Origin: JAPPFW01 sp965231815
GTDB lineage: Bacteria > Actinomycetota > Acidimicrobiia > Spongiisociales > Spongiisociaceae
Direction: 5' to 3'
Assembly: GCA_965231815.1 (NCBI GenBank)
Contig: OZ246890.1
Location: 3,410,001-3,474,000 of the forward strand
DNA: 64,000 nt
Shown: piece by piece, positions 53,295-62,372 of the stretch
Numbering within the stretch: position 1 is the first letter of the stretch
Layout: every line of letters starts with the position of its first letter
The notes under the pieces: model-generated
What the model saw: the letters and a program-made list of their open reading frames with translations, nothing else
Databases searched by the model: none
Told to the model about the DNA's origin: nothing
Translations under genes and position numbers: made by a program

Positions 53295-54052
53295 TCGGAC
53301 ACAACCGGGTTCGACAAGGTACCAACTCCTTCCAGCGTAACCTCGACCAAGTCGCCGTTCTGCAGAGGTCCGACGCCCGAAGGGGTGCCGGTCATTATTA
53401 CGTCACCAGGCAGCAGGGTCATGACCGAGGTCACGAAGGCTATCAGTTCCGCAACCCCGAAAACCAGGTCGTTGATGGAACTACCCTGCCGGATCTCGCC
53501 GTTCACCCTACACTCCAGCGAGAAGTCCTCCAGAGGATCGTATTCCGTTTCAATAGCGGGACCAAGCGGGCAGAAGCTGTCGAACCCCTTGGCTCTTGCG
53601 AACTGGCCGTCCTCTCTCTGCAAGTCACGGGCTGTCACATCGTTACCGGCCGTGTAGCCCAGAACCACGCTGGAGGCGTCCTCGACCGGAACCTTGCGGG
53701 CCACCTTGCCGATCACCACCACCAACTCGGCTTCGTGATGGACCTCGTCCGAGAGAGCCGGAAGAACAATGGGCCGACCGGGACCGATCACCGCAGTTGA
53801 TGGCTTCAAAAAGATTATCGGAGTGCTGGGTAGTTTCTTCCCCATCTCCTCGGCATGGAGGACGTAGTTGCTTCCCACTCCGACCACCTTGGTAGGGAAA
53901 ACAGGCGCCAACAATCGCGCCTGGTCGAAATCGACCATCACCTCGGTCGGTTGCCACGCGACCAAGGGAGTACCGTCGTAGATGCGGATGCCTTCGGGTT
54001 CTACTCCCCCGTAACGGATCCCCTCGTCTGTCTGCATGCGAACGATCTTCAT
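53291..54052 (-). CDS. Fumarylacetoacetate hydrolase family protein
   Basis: 253 residues from the ATG at 54052 (MKIVRMQTDEG..), with GGAG seven bases upstream. The FAH-fold active-site region includes HAEEMGKKLP, PSTAVIGPGRPIVLP, DEVHHEAELVVVIGK (metal-binding glutamates), YTAGNDVTARDLQ and TGTPSGVG. Relatives are 2-keto-4-pentenoate hydratases, acylpyruvases and oxaloacetate decarboxylases; the substrate is not deducible. Coupled to gltX, an arrangement common in Actinomycetota. Confidence 0.88.
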   Translation of the reverse strand: MKIVRMQTDEGIRYGGVEPEGIRIYDGTPLVAWQPTEVMVDFDQARLLAPVFPTKVVGVGSNYVLHAEEMGKKLPSTPIIFLKPSTAVIGPGRPIVLPALSDEVHHEAELVVVIGKVARKVPVEDASSVVLGYTAGNDVTARDLQREDGQFARAKGFDSFCPLGPAIETEYDPLEDFSLECRVNGEIRQGSSINDLVFGVAELIAFVTSVMTLLPGDVIMTGTPSGVGPLQNGDLVEVTLEGVGTLSNPVVSE

Positions 54053-54212
54053 GTAGCTACTCCGACCGTGATAACCCGGCACGCAGTCCAGACCATCTCA
54101 ATCCTCCTGGGCCAGTTTCGATTACCGCCCCGCTTGGAGACGCTGGTTTTCCCCGCCATCGAATCATCAACCGATCGATGACGGATCAGCGAGAAGGCGA
54201 GAACGGACACCC

Positions 54213-54683
54213 TCAGGTGTATCCAGCAGTAGATCGACCGGGATCGCCGCCAACGCGGACCGGCCGGGCCAGGGTTCGTGGGGACAACGCATCCAACCAT
54301 TTCTCACGGCATCTACCGACCTCCTCCGGCGCCGGGTCGTGAACCTGGTAAGCCTCATGAAGGCCGAGCAGGGACAGAGCCACTTCGACATCCTGGAGAG
54401 CCGGTCCCCGGCGGGCATGGGAGGCGCGGGCCCCCACGAGAGCACACAGCAACTTCTCTAGATTCCGGGGTCGCCGACCCCGATCGAATGACGCCGACCG
54501 GATCATTCTGAGACCCCAGCCGGTATCGGGTCCGGGACGACCGAAGGAACCGCCGGACGGCATCTCGGAGGGTGAGGTGATTTCCCCCGGTCGTCGTTGA
54601 GTCCAGCGCGGCTCGGCGGCGCGGGTGAGTTTCTTCACCGGGCGCTCTGCCTCCACTAACTCTATGTTCGGCTGCCGGCCCAT
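54213..54683 (-). CDS. Conserved hypothetical protein
   Basis: 156 residues, starting at the ATG at 54683. A variable basic N-terminus is followed by GGSFGRPGPDTGWGLRMI, then RRPRNLEKLLCALVGARASH, RGPALQDVEVALSLLG and EEVGRCREKWLDALSP. The alpha-helical pattern resembles small actinobacterial proteins of unknown function that share a GxPGPDxGxxL segment, but I cannot name a family with certainty. It lies 49 bp after ilvE on the same strand. Cytoplasmic by composition. Confidence 0.55.
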   Translation of the reverse strand: MGRQPNIELVEAERPVKKLTRAAEPRWTQRRPGEITSPSEMPSGGSFGRPGPDTGWGLRMIRSASFDRGRRPRNLEKLLCALVGARASHARRGPALQDVEVALSLLGLHEAYQVHDPAPEEVGRCREKWLDALSPRTLARPVRVGGDPGRSTAGYT

Positions 54684-54732
54684 CGGTCAACGACTCCCGT
54701 TCGTCATGGGGCGAGCCCGTTCCACCATCCTG

Positions 54733-55644
54733 TTAGATGTAGGAAAGCCAGTGGGCGTACGCATCGAGTTTGCCGGTATATGCGTCGGCGTAGATCTGCT
54801 GGGCTCGGCGGGTTATCGGCCCGGGATGGCCGGGACCGACCGGTCGGTTGTCCACCTCTCGGATCGGGGTCACCTCGGCGGCCGTACCGGTCATGAAGAG
54901 CTCATCGCAATAGTAGAGGTCGGAACGGTGGACCACCTTCTCTACGATCGGGTAACCGTCGTCCGAAAGCAAGGTCATGACCGCGTTCCGTGTAACCCCG
55001 TCGAGACATCCGGCCGACAGCGGGGGCGTATAGATTACCCCGTCGCGTATGAGGAACAGGTTCTCACCCGAGCCCTCCGAAACGGCCCCGTCGGCATTGA
55101 GCATCAACGCCTCGTCGTAGCCGTCAGCGACCGCATCGCGTTTGGCCAGGATGGAATTGATATAGGTTCCGGTGGCCTTGGCATTCGGGAAGGCATCGTG
55201 CGAGAAGCGCCGCCATGAAGAAACCTTCACCCGGATACCGTTAAGTATGCCCTCCTCACCCAGGTAAGCCCCCCACTGCCAGGTGATGATGGCAGCTTGG
55301 ACCTGGGCATTTCTCGGATCCAGGCCGAGGGCGCCCAAGCCGAGGAAGACGATCGGGCGGATGTAGGCGGACTCGAATCCGTTGGCGCGAACCACACTCT
55401 TGCAGGCCTCGACCATCTCGTCCGCGGTGTAACCGATATTCATCTGGTAGGCCTTGGCGGAGCGGATCATGCGGTCAATATGTTCCCGAAGGCGGAATAC
55501 GGCGGTTCCCCCCGCCGCCTCGTAGGCCCGGATCCCCTCAAAGACCCCGGTCCCGTAATGCAGCGCGTGGGTGAGTACATGGACGGTGGCATCCTCGAAA
55601 TCGACCAGTCGACCGTCCATCCAGATGTATTTTGCCGTATCCAT
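54733..55644 (-). CDS. ilvE: Branched-chain amino acid aminotransferase
   Basis: 303 residues, PLP fold type IV. It starts YIWMDGRLVDFEDATVHVLTH, then HYGTGVFEGIRAYE, the PLP-lysine region NAKATGTYINSILAKRDA, GAVSEGSGENLFLI and ELFMTGTAAEVTPI. Final step of valine, leucine and isoleucine synthesis, or the first step of their breakdown. ATG at 55644. Short (ilvE-I) type rather than the longer mycobacterial one. Confidence 0.95.
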   Translation of the reverse strand: MDTAKYIWMDGRLVDFEDATVHVLTHALHYGTGVFEGIRAYEAAGGTAVFRLREHIDRMIRSAKAYQMNIGYTADEMVEACKSVVRANGFESAYIRPIVFLGLGALGLDPRNAQVQAAIITWQWGAYLGEEGILNGIRVKVSSWRRFSHDAFPNAKATGTYINSILAKRDAVADGYDEALMLNADGAVSEGSGENLFLIRDGVIYTPPLSAGCLDGVTRNAVMTLLSDDGYPIVEKVVHRSDLYYCDELFMTGTAAEVTPIREVDNRPVGPGHPGPITRRAQQIYADAYTGKLDAYAHWLSYI

Positions 55645-55894
55645 AACCCACCATGATAGAACCTTCTGCCACGCATCGGGGCAACCCGGAACTCACTACC
55701 CCCTCGCCTCCTATCGGAGGCAGGCATATCTTGTGGCAACTCCGGAAGGTGTCCGGGGTGCTGCATCAACGGTCATCGAAGTCATTATAGATGGTTCGGT
55801 AGCGAAATACGGAGCCATATTCACGAGAGTAGGGACTAGTGCTTAGGTAGATTGTGGAGTAGTTTCATGAGAAACTGTGGATTAGATTGAGTTC
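55645..55894. other. Intergenic region upstream of ilvE, no gene recognised
   Basis: It contains a small perfect hairpin AGTTTC-ATGA-GAAACT at 55861-55876, in a patch of lower GC (about 55790-55890). That patch marks the boundary between core genes and the accessory region to the right. Confidence 0.4.
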
Positions 55895-56074
55895 ATGTTG
55901 ATCGCCCGCCATCTACGCCACCGCCTCGACCAAGCCCTCGATGACAAGCTGGACTCCGCAGCACCGGGAACCTTCCGAGCCGGGATACTGCTCCACACCG
56001 GACCGCAAGTCCTCACCATCGCGGACCGACTCCACCTCCGCCCTATCAGCATGCTCTGGACCACCCGGCACTGA
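55895..56074 (+). pseudogene. C-terminal remnant of a DUF4143-type ATPase
   Basis: 59 codons ending at TGA 56072-56074. The tail AGILLHTGPQVLTIADRLHL and PISMLW looks like the usual end of AAA/DUF4143 ATPases (GxLLxTGxxxxxxxxRxxAxPISxLW). The ATPase domain and most of the DUF4143 domain are missing. The ATG at 55895 is probably incidental. It indicates loss or replacement of DNA just left of the DUF234-type ATPase gene. Confidence 0.6.
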
Positions 56075-56142
56075 TCCGGAACATCGCGCCTTCGCCTTCC
56101 GGTAAGCAGTATGGATTCTTCCCCGACTGTGTGTGTCCGTCG

Positions 56143-57666
56143 TTACGTACCGTGGTATAGGCGTTCGAGATCGATTAACTCGACATTCGCACGGCGGCGG
56201 GCGGACGCGGAGAGGCCGACGGTGAATCCCTGCAACGAGAAGAGCAGGCGTTTGATGTTGGTAGCCGGGGATATCCGTTTGTGGCCGGCGAGCAGGTCAG
56301 CGATACGGTCGAGGCGGGCTAGGTCGGCGGTGCTCAACCGGGTTGCCTTGGCCTCCCCGATAACTTGCAAAACGGCGCTACCGTCGTGTCGGCCGTCCTC
56401 TGCGGATTGGGACGCGGCTGTGGCTATGTCCAACTCGAAGGACCGCCGACGGTCGCGATCATTGACCTGTAAGCGATGGGCCGGACCGGTCGGTCCGCCC
56501 AGAGTTTCGGCAGATGCGTAGCGGTTCACCCAACGGCGGCAGATCGACTCGAAGTGAGGCCCGACCACGTTCGATCGGTAGGTAGCGAACGAGCGTGACC
56601 ACACCTCGTCAGCCCGGCGGTCTTCGAGCAGCGCCATGTGCCGCCGGGTGACCAGATGATGGAAGCGCACGATCGGATCCGCTATCCGGTATTTTGGACG
56701 ACGGTTAGTCAGTAGATCATGGTCGCGGACCAAGAATCCTGCGGTGGTCATAACCTTGAGGTGGTAGACAACGTCACCGGGCGCCCGGCCTACGGTTGAG
56801 GCAATCCGACCCTGGGATGTCCGCCCGGCGGCAATGGCCTGTAACAGGGAATAGTAGGGCGCCTCAGCGGTGATGCGCGGGTCCTCCCGCAGCAGGTACT
56901 CGTCCTCGCGAAACAGGGCGTGAGACGGGTTTAGCACGGTGGCGCCCAACCACCGGGCCAGATCCTCGGGATGCGATGGTGGAGCAACTCCGGCGGTCAG
57001 GTCCTTGTATCCGGCGGCCCCTCCCACGATGGAGTCGACGGCGAACGCCGCTGCCGGATCGTCGATATCCCAGAACCCGCGAGCTTGACGGTAGTCGAAC
57101 GCCGCCAGCGGCAGATCCAGTGCAGCCCGGCCCCGCATTGGTGACGTACCGCTGAGGATACCGGTCATCACCGACGTGGCCGAGCCGCAGACGATAATGG
57201 TCACCGATGACGGCCACTCCGCCCCTAAATCCCCTCCGGTCGCCTCGTCCATGAGGGCCTGGATGGTCGAGTCCAGTTCAGGGCTGCTTTGGCGTAGGTA
57301 GGGATACTCGTCGAGGACCATTACTTGCGGTCCCGCCCGGCGTTCGCCCAGCATGTTCACGGCGTAGCTCAACGCTCCGCTCCAATCCTCGAAGCGCAAC
57401 GGCGGCGTCCCGGTCTGCCGGCGGCTCAGGGTGGATGCAAATCGGTCCAACGCCGACCGGCGCTCCTCCTGAAGGGCTAGGTGGTACACCCCTCCCACCG
57501 ATTCCACCAACCGTCGAAGCAGGAATGTCTTACCGTAGCGGCGGCGTCCGTAGAGGATGCCCAACCGCAGCCGTGGACCCGGCCCGGTCACCAACCCGGC
57601 CAAGTCGTCCCACTCGATCTCCCGGTCGTGCAGACTCGGCGGTCTCTCGATCACACCGTGCTTCAA
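56143..57666 (-). CDS. ATPase_2/DUF234 family AAA ATPase
   Basis: 507 residues. Walker A GRRRYGKT (40-47) and Walker B VMVLDEYPYL (D119, E120), then SATSVMTGILSG and LDLPLAAFDYRQARGFW, as in archaeal-type ATPases of this family. The C-terminal part (PKYRIADPIVRFHHLV.., with HFESICRRWVNRYA) is a DUF234 nuclease-like domain with ELDIATAA and VIGEAKAT resembling an E-D-x..E-x-K pattern. TTG start with GGAGG at 7-nt spacing. Function unknown; such genes travel widely and are common in accessory regions. Confidence 0.78.
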   Translation of the reverse strand: MKHGVIERPPSLHDREIEWDDLAGLVTGPGPRLRLGILYGRRRYGKTFLLRRLVESVGGVYHLALQEERRSALDRFASTLSRRQTGTPPLRFEDWSGALSYAVNMLGERRAGPQVMVLDEYPYLRQSSPELDSTIQALMDEATGGDLGAEWPSSVTIIVCGSATSVMTGILSGTSPMRGRAALDLPLAAFDYRQARGFWDIDDPAAAFAVDSIVGGAAGYKDLTAGVAPPSHPEDLARWLGATVLNPSHALFREDEYLLREDPRITAEAPYYSLLQAIAAGRTSQGRIASTVGRAPGDVVYHLKVMTTAGFLVRDHDLLTNRRPKYRIADPIVRFHHLVTRRHMALLEDRRADEVWSRSFATYRSNVVGPHFESICRRWVNRYASAETLGGPTGPAHRLQVNDRDRRRSFELDIATAASQSAEDGRHDGSAVLQVIGEAKATRLSTADLARLDRIADLLAGHKRISPATNIKRLLFSLQGFTVGLSASARRRANVELIDLERLYHGT

Positions 57667-57720
57667 TATGAGACCTCCATACGACCGGTTCTAGTATAAG
57701 TCGATTTATATGAAATAGGA

Positions 57721-57726
57721 TTATAC
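57721..57726 (-). promoter_or_regulatory. Candidate -10 box of the DUF234-type ATPase gene
   Basis: TATAAT on the minus strand, 55 bp upstream of the TTG start, in an AT-rich patch. No clear -35 at the expected distance. A second possible -10, TATACT, lies closer to the gene. Confidence 0.35.
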
Positions 57727-57851
57727 AGGCAGGAGCCTACCGCGAGTTACGCGACCATCCCATACAACCCTCGGGAGGCCTTCCGATCTCGGAGGGTGGT
57801 CGGCACACCAAGACAAATGTCGAAGGTCTGCTCGCGAACCCTTCACACGAA

Positions 57852-57868
57852 GTCTGGTCAAACCAGAC
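57852..57868. other. 7-bp hairpin in the accessory intergenic region
   Basis: GTCTGGT-CAA-ACCAGAC, a perfect inverted repeat in the 384-bp gap 57667-58050. No T run follows on either strand. The rest of that gap, apart from the promoter candidate and the direct repeat at its right end, holds nothing recognisable. Confidence 0.35.
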
Positions 57869-57984
57869 CGATGATGTGAACCTGCACCGCCTCATGACCG
57901 ACAGACCTCACTCGATTGCTCTCCAAAACCGTCGATTAGGCGAACATGAGGACTATCCCGACCCGGAAAGCACCAACCAAGAAT

Positions 57985-58089
57985 CCTATTCTCGTTCTAT
58001 TCCGGTCAAATCTAAATGGCCCTGACCTGGGGTTTCCATACTATCCAGTTCTATTCTCGTTCTAATGGGGTTCTATTAGGGGGGGGGGT
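57985..58089. repeat. 105-bp direct repeat, left copy
   Basis: Matches 59609-59710 in the same orientation with only a few differences (CCTATTCTCGTTCTATTCCGG .. CTGACCTGGGGTTTC .. TTCTATTAGGGGGGG). The unit itself contains TATTCTCGTTCTA twice. The stop and last eight codons of the AlbA_2 gene are encoded inside this copy. Confidence 0.92.
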
Positions 58090-59463
58090 ACCCGGAAACC
58101 AGTAGGCACCTCGCCCGTGTCCTCTCACATGCACCAAGCCGTCACCTCGCAGTTGCGTGAGCATATCTCGTATCGCAGCTGAATCTAGGCCGAGAAAGTC
58201 CGCCAACTCACCGCGTTGTGCAGGTCTTTCCCCGAGTATGCGGAGGATCGTCGCCTGGCTGGTACTCAGTCCAACACCCGTGCCGTCCGGTGCCAGCCAA
58301 TATCCGTAGCGGGGAACGCTGCAGATGACCTCGCTTCCGATTGTGCTGAAAACCGGCTTTCCGAGACCCGCTTCGGCACATAACCGGATCATCCGCAATG
58401 TACCCGACCCGAGTTGCTCCACGACTCCCCGCCGGAACATACATGCCATGATGTTCGGGTTCCACGGGCGGGAACCGTGGGGCACGTACAGGTCGGCCGG
58501 GTTGAGCCCGAAAGGTAATCCACCAGGTGATACGACTTCCAACCGATCCGAGTAGATGCGGACTTGTACCCGACCTGCGACAGCGTAGTTTCGATGGGCG
58601 AAGGCGTTGGCCAATGCCTCACGCAGGACTTCTACCGGGATCTCCACTCTCCGCCGGGCTTGGAGCCCGTTGATATGAAGTGGACGATGAAGGTGGTCCT
58701 GGCAGAAATCCACCGCCCGAGTCAGAGACACGAAGATGTTGTCCTCGACGATCCGAACATCCCGTAGGTCTTCACCGAGGTCGACACCGTCCACGGCGGC
58801 GAGATGGCATCCGAGGACCGGGTACTCGCTACCGAAAGACTCAGGTCGGCCGAACAACGCAATCGCGCCCCTGTTCGGAAGGCCACTCCCGTCAAGCAGG
58901 TTCAGAGCCCCGAGTATCTCCGGCACCGAGGCACTCGATTCGAACCTACCCCGACCTGCAGAGGTCACATCATCGCAAAATGCACGTACTGCTCCGCCAT
59001 CTATAGCATTCAGATCTCGTCGTGACTCCCTCGTTTCCCACCGATCGAACGTGTGGGCCGTCTCCATCACCATCCGGAGCTGCGTCTCCGGCGGCATCTC
59101 TACCGTCGCTGCTCCCGAACGCAAGAAATACCTACCTCTGTACGTATACGGCTTCATGTTCCCCGACGGTACGCTCGCCACGAGTACTTGACGCCCGCCG
59201 GTTCCGGGTATTTCGATCCGTTTGATCGAAGGCGGAAACCTGGGGTAAATGGTTTCGCCACAAGCGGCGGTAACCTTTTCCAGAGTACTGTCGGCAACCT
59301 GTTGACCGACCACCTTACCGTCGGAGCAAACACCGAATATCACCGAACCGCCGTGTCCGTTCAGCATTGCTGACAGCGTTCGCGCGGCGTCATGACGCTG
59401 ACCGGTGGTCGTCTTGAACTCCGTGTTCTCCGACTCGCCGCCCGCGGCGAGGATCTTGATCAT
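58051..59463 (-). CDS. Schlafen/AlbA_2-domain ATP-binding protein
   Basis: 470 residues. N-terminal AlbA_2 domain (about 1-130: ESENTEFKTT, TLSAMLNGHGGSVIFGV, then YFLRSGAATVEMPP). A GHKL-type ATP-binding domain (about 250-350: VEVLREALANAFAHRNY, PHGSRPWNPNIMACMF, EQLGSGTLRMIRLC) and a C-terminal winged helix (SQATILRILGERPAQRGEL) follow. Such proteins are found among mobile and defence genes and as regulators; the role here is unknown. The last codons (NRTPLERE) come from the flanking direct repeat, so the native C-terminus may be replaced. ATG at 59463 without a clear ribosome binding site. Confidence 0.8.
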   Translation of the reverse strand: MIKILAAGGESENTEFKTTTGQRHDAARTLSAMLNGHGGSVIFGVCSDGKVVGQQVADSTLEKVTAACGETIYPRFPPSIKRIEIPGTGGRQVLVASVPSGNMKPYTYRGRYFLRSGAATVEMPPETQLRMVMETAHTFDRWETRESRRDLNAIDGGAVRAFCDDVTSAGRGRFESSASVPEILGALNLLDGSGLPNRGAIALFGRPESFGSEYPVLGCHLAAVDGVDLGEDLRDVRIVEDNIFVSLTRAVDFCQDHLHRPLHINGLQARRRVEIPVEVLREALANAFAHRNYAVAGRVQVRIYSDRLEVVSPGGLPFGLNPADLYVPHGSRPWNPNIMACMFRRGVVEQLGSGTLRMIRLCAEAGLGKPVFSTIGSEVICSVPRYGYWLAPDGTGVGLSTSQATILRILGERPAQRGELADFLGLDSAAIRDMLTQLRGDGLVHVRGHGRGAYWFPGTPPPNRTPLERE

Positions 59464-59608
59464 GTATTGGTGCGGGATGAACAGTGTTGGTTTGACAGAT
59501 CGGTCTCAGATTAGCGAGGGCACGCCAAAGATACCGTGGGAATGGTTGCCCCGCTCTTCGAGCGAGTATTCGGAGACTGGTTCGAAGAGTCGGTCAGCGA
59601 CCGTACAG

Positions 59609-59710
59609 CCTATTCTCGTTCTATTCCGGTCAAATCCAAATGGCTCTGACCTGGGGTTTCTCTACTATCCAGTTCTATTCTCGTTCTAATCGGGTTCTAT
59701 TAGGGGGGGT
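59609..59710. repeat. 105-bp direct repeat, right copy
   Basis: Second copy of the repeat at 57985-58089, 145 bp upstream of the AlbA_2 gene start. On the minus strand it too could encode NRTRLERE and a stop, but no gene leads into it. The pair brackets the AlbA_2 gene as in an element inserted or excised by recombination. The remaining 59464-60029 gap shows no supported gene; a GGAGGGTGCTGA at 59837-59848 is a short R1-like match only. Confidence 0.92.
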
Positions 59711-60029
59711 GTCGTGCCTTTGCTGCAATGCCACATCGGGTTGGGCGCCTGGATTCTGAGCATGACGCGGAATGCTGCAAGCGACGGCCGGGCGAATGGC
59801 AATCTTGCGGAGGCTCGGTGTGTGTGGCTCACCCTGGGAGGGTGCTGAAAAAGACGGGGATGGGCTGGGCTGCGATGCCCTTGACCTGGGGTTTTGCTGT
59901 CAGCTACGGGGCCAACTGGACCTTTTTTGGTATCCTCCCGGCAGAGGTATTGACCGCAGATGACCTCGTCCGCCGACACGCCCGGTAGGCTTCCGTCGCA
60001 GCCCTATCCCTTCCGGATCGAACAGTCGC

Positions 60030-62372
60030 TCAGATCCGGCGAAGATCCTGGGCAACCTTCCAGAGCATCTTCCAAGCGCCTTCAACGTCAAGGAGCCGGG
60101 CGCCTGCCGACTCGTAAGTGAGCGTCTCGTCCAGCACCCAGTCCCATTTGTCGATCTCCGGGTTCTTGATCGCCTTCCCCAACTCGGCCGGGGTAGGGCG
60201 CGGTCCGGCGAGCAGGCGGTTGATCGCAGCGGCGACTTCCTCGGTATCCGCCCCGTCGATACGAATAGCGGGACCTTCCACGTTGGCTCGAATACCCTCA
60301 CCCGATAGCGCTAGCGCGGCGGTGGATAGAGCACGGTCTCCGGTCCAGGGAAACAACCGAACTCCCGACGCACCGGGAACTACCGTCGTCTGGTCCAGTC
60401 CGAAACGGCGGTAGGCGGCCCGACCTTCGGAGAGCAACCGCTGCGCGTTCCGATCAAGCCATGCGGGCATTTCGGTGGACCGGTAGATAGCGACCATCTC
60501 CGAACGGACCCGATCCGACACGGCCGGGGCACTGCCCCCGTGGAAGTGAGGAGCGCCCCCGTCGGCCCTCTCGACCTCGACAACCCGCCCCGATTTGTCC
60601 ACATCGACCACCTTCCAGGGCTTTCCGGCAAAGATCAACAACGCGCCTTGGCGGAGGGGCTGGTAGATGGGGATAGTACCAAGCGTCCTGCCGCGGGTCA
60701 CGATCCGCCACTCATCGGCCGTGTGGAAGGCGACGTAGAACCGGAAGTGATTCACCAGCCGTTCACCGGCCCGTCCGTGCAGCAAAAGCCCTTCGGAACT
60801 CTGGGTCAGGAGGTCATGAGAAGCCATCGCCCGGAGCAACCGCACGAAACGCTCTTGGTCCACGAGCCGGAACGGCCCGGGCCGGCAGAGGGCTCCGTAC
60901 AGGTCGGCTGCGGTAGCGCCACCGTGTTGGGCGATCAGCGACATCACCTGCTGGACCAGCGTCGAGTAGTTGAAGCCGGGATCGTCGGATGATTCAAGCC
61001 AGCGGTCGAGCATGAGGAGAACCATGGCGGTCGTTTGCACGACTCCGCAGCGCAGCAGGTCGGTCGGGAGGGAGCGAGTATGGAGGGATCGTTCGGTTAT
61101 GTAGAGGCGCAGCACGGCCGGGGTGTCCCGCCGTCCCGACCGGCCCAGGCGCTGCCATAGCGAGGCGACCGAGGGTGGCGGACCTATCTGTGCGACGCTT
61201 GCTACCGATCCGATATCGATCCCCAACTCGAGGGTCGATGTGGAGACGGCGGTTGCCGGCCGGGTAGGGTCCTTGAGCTGTTCCTCGGTCGCCTTCCGAA
61301 GGTCCTTGGACAGGTTGCCGTGATGGGGTACGAACTCGTTGGGGACCTTCGCGATCCGACTACGGCGGGCAAGTAGATCCGCGTAGATCTCCACGTCGTT
61401 ACGCGAATTGGTGAACACCAGGTTGTCCCGGCCTCGCAGAACTCCGAAGAGATGGGCGGCTATGTCGAACCGGGCAGTCTCGTCCCCGACCGCCTTCCCT
61501 TCGTTTGTCTTTTCTCCTCCGCCTCCGGTACCGCCCGGTCGAGCAGGATCCGCCGGTGCAGCCGTGTAACCGCGTAGCTGCAGCATCAACCCCCGCCCGT
61601 CCGATTTCGACTCCACTATCGACACCTTCTCCGGGTGGTCCGGACGTAGGAAGGCGGCGGCCCGGCTGATGTCCCCTAGGGTTGCGGACAGCCCGGTGCG
61701 GGGCGGCCGCCGCCGGATAGCCAACTCGACCCGGTGCATAAGGGACTGCAGTTGGGCGCCCCGTTGGGTGGCAAGGAAGGAATGAAGCTCGTCGATCACC
61801 ACGTAGCGCAACCCGTGGAACAAGCGGGTAACGACCGGACCGCGGTTCACGAAGATGGCTTCCAGGGATTCAGGGGTGATCAGCAACACTCCGGAAGGTT
61901 CAGCCACCAACTTCTGCTTGTTAGACGCCGACACGTCACCATGCCAACGATTCACATGCACATCCACACGCTCGCAGAGATCTCGAAGGCGCTCGTACTG
62001 ATCGTTGATCAGGGCCTTGAGTGGTGAGATGTAGAGCACCTGTACCCCGACCTGTATTCCACCTTTCGGTACCGATCCCACCTTCATTTCCGACGACCGC
62101 CGAACATCCGAGCCATCCGACCGGTGTTCCCCAGCCGCGCCCGCCAGGTTCGACAGTATCGGCAAGAAGGCGGCTTCGGTCTTTCCGGCGGCGGTCGCCG
62201 CTGCGATGATCACATCGTTGTCACCGTCGAGTATGGGGCCAGCGGCGCGTTCCTGCGCGTCGTGCAGCGAAATCCAGCCTTGATCGTAAACCCAGCGTTG
62301 TAGGCGTGGATGCAGCCGGGGAAAAGCCGCCGACGCGGTCGCTTCAGAGACGGAAGTGGATGAGGTTGTCAT
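60030..62372 (-). CDS. Lhr/BrxHI-like DEAD/DEAH-box helicase
   Basis: 780 residues, superfamily 2. Motif I AAATAAGKTEAAF (57-69), Ia SPLKALINDQ, motif II DELH (194-197), motif III GLSATLGD, IV NLVFTNSRNDVE, V STSTLELGIDIG and VI QRLGRSGRR. A long C-terminal region (after about 420) follows that resembles Lhr-like helicases. Overlaps the BrxD-like gene by 29 bp. Helicases of this type partner BrxD in BREX type 2 loci. Here the partner set is TerB-C plus BrxD-like, with no pglX or pglZ visible in the window. Confidence 0.87.
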   Translation of the reverse strand: MTTSSTSVSEATASAAFPRLHPRLQRWVYDQGWISLHDAQERAAGPILDGDNDVIIAAATAAGKTEAAFLPILSNLAGAAGEHRSDGSDVRRSSEMKVGSVPKGGIQVGVQVLYISPLKALINDQYERLRDLCERVDVHVNRWHGDVSASNKQKLVAEPSGVLLITPESLEAIFVNRGPVVTRLFHGLRYVVIDELHSFLATQRGAQLQSLMHRVELAIRRRPPRTGLSATLGDISRAAAFLRPDHPEKVSIVESKSDGRGLMLQLRGYTAAPADPARPGGTGGGGEKTNEGKAVGDETARFDIAAHLFGVLRGRDNLVFTNSRNDVEIYADLLARRSRIAKVPNEFVPHHGNLSKDLRKATEEQLKDPTRPATAVSTSTLELGIDIGSVASVAQIGPPPSVASLWQRLGRSGRRDTPAVLRLYITERSLHTRSLPTDLLRCGVVQTTAMVLLMLDRWLESSDDPGFNYSTLVQQVMSLIAQHGGATAADLYGALCRPGPFRLVDQERFVRLLRAMASHDLLTQSSEGLLLHGRAGERLVNHFRFYVAFHTADEWRIVTRGRTLGTIPIYQPLRQGALLIFAGKPWKVVDVDKSGRVVEVERADGGAPHFHGGSAPAVSDRVRSEMVAIYRSTEMPAWLDRNAQRLLSEGRAAYRRFGLDQTTVVPGASGVRLFPWTGDRALSTAALALSGEGIRANVEGPAIRIDGADTEEVAAAINRLLAGPRPTPAELGKAIKNPEIDKWDWVLDETLTYESAGARLLDVEGAWKMLWKVAQDLRRI

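Noticed and set aside
59837..59870. A fifth full R1 copy
   Set aside because: Only GGAGGGTGCTGA matches; the following hairpin and conserved half are missing.
59728..59988. 86-codon plus-strand frame in the gap upstream of the AlbA_2 gene
   Set aside because: No recognisable similarity, no ribosome binding site, and part of it lies opposite possible regulatory sequence. Not supported.
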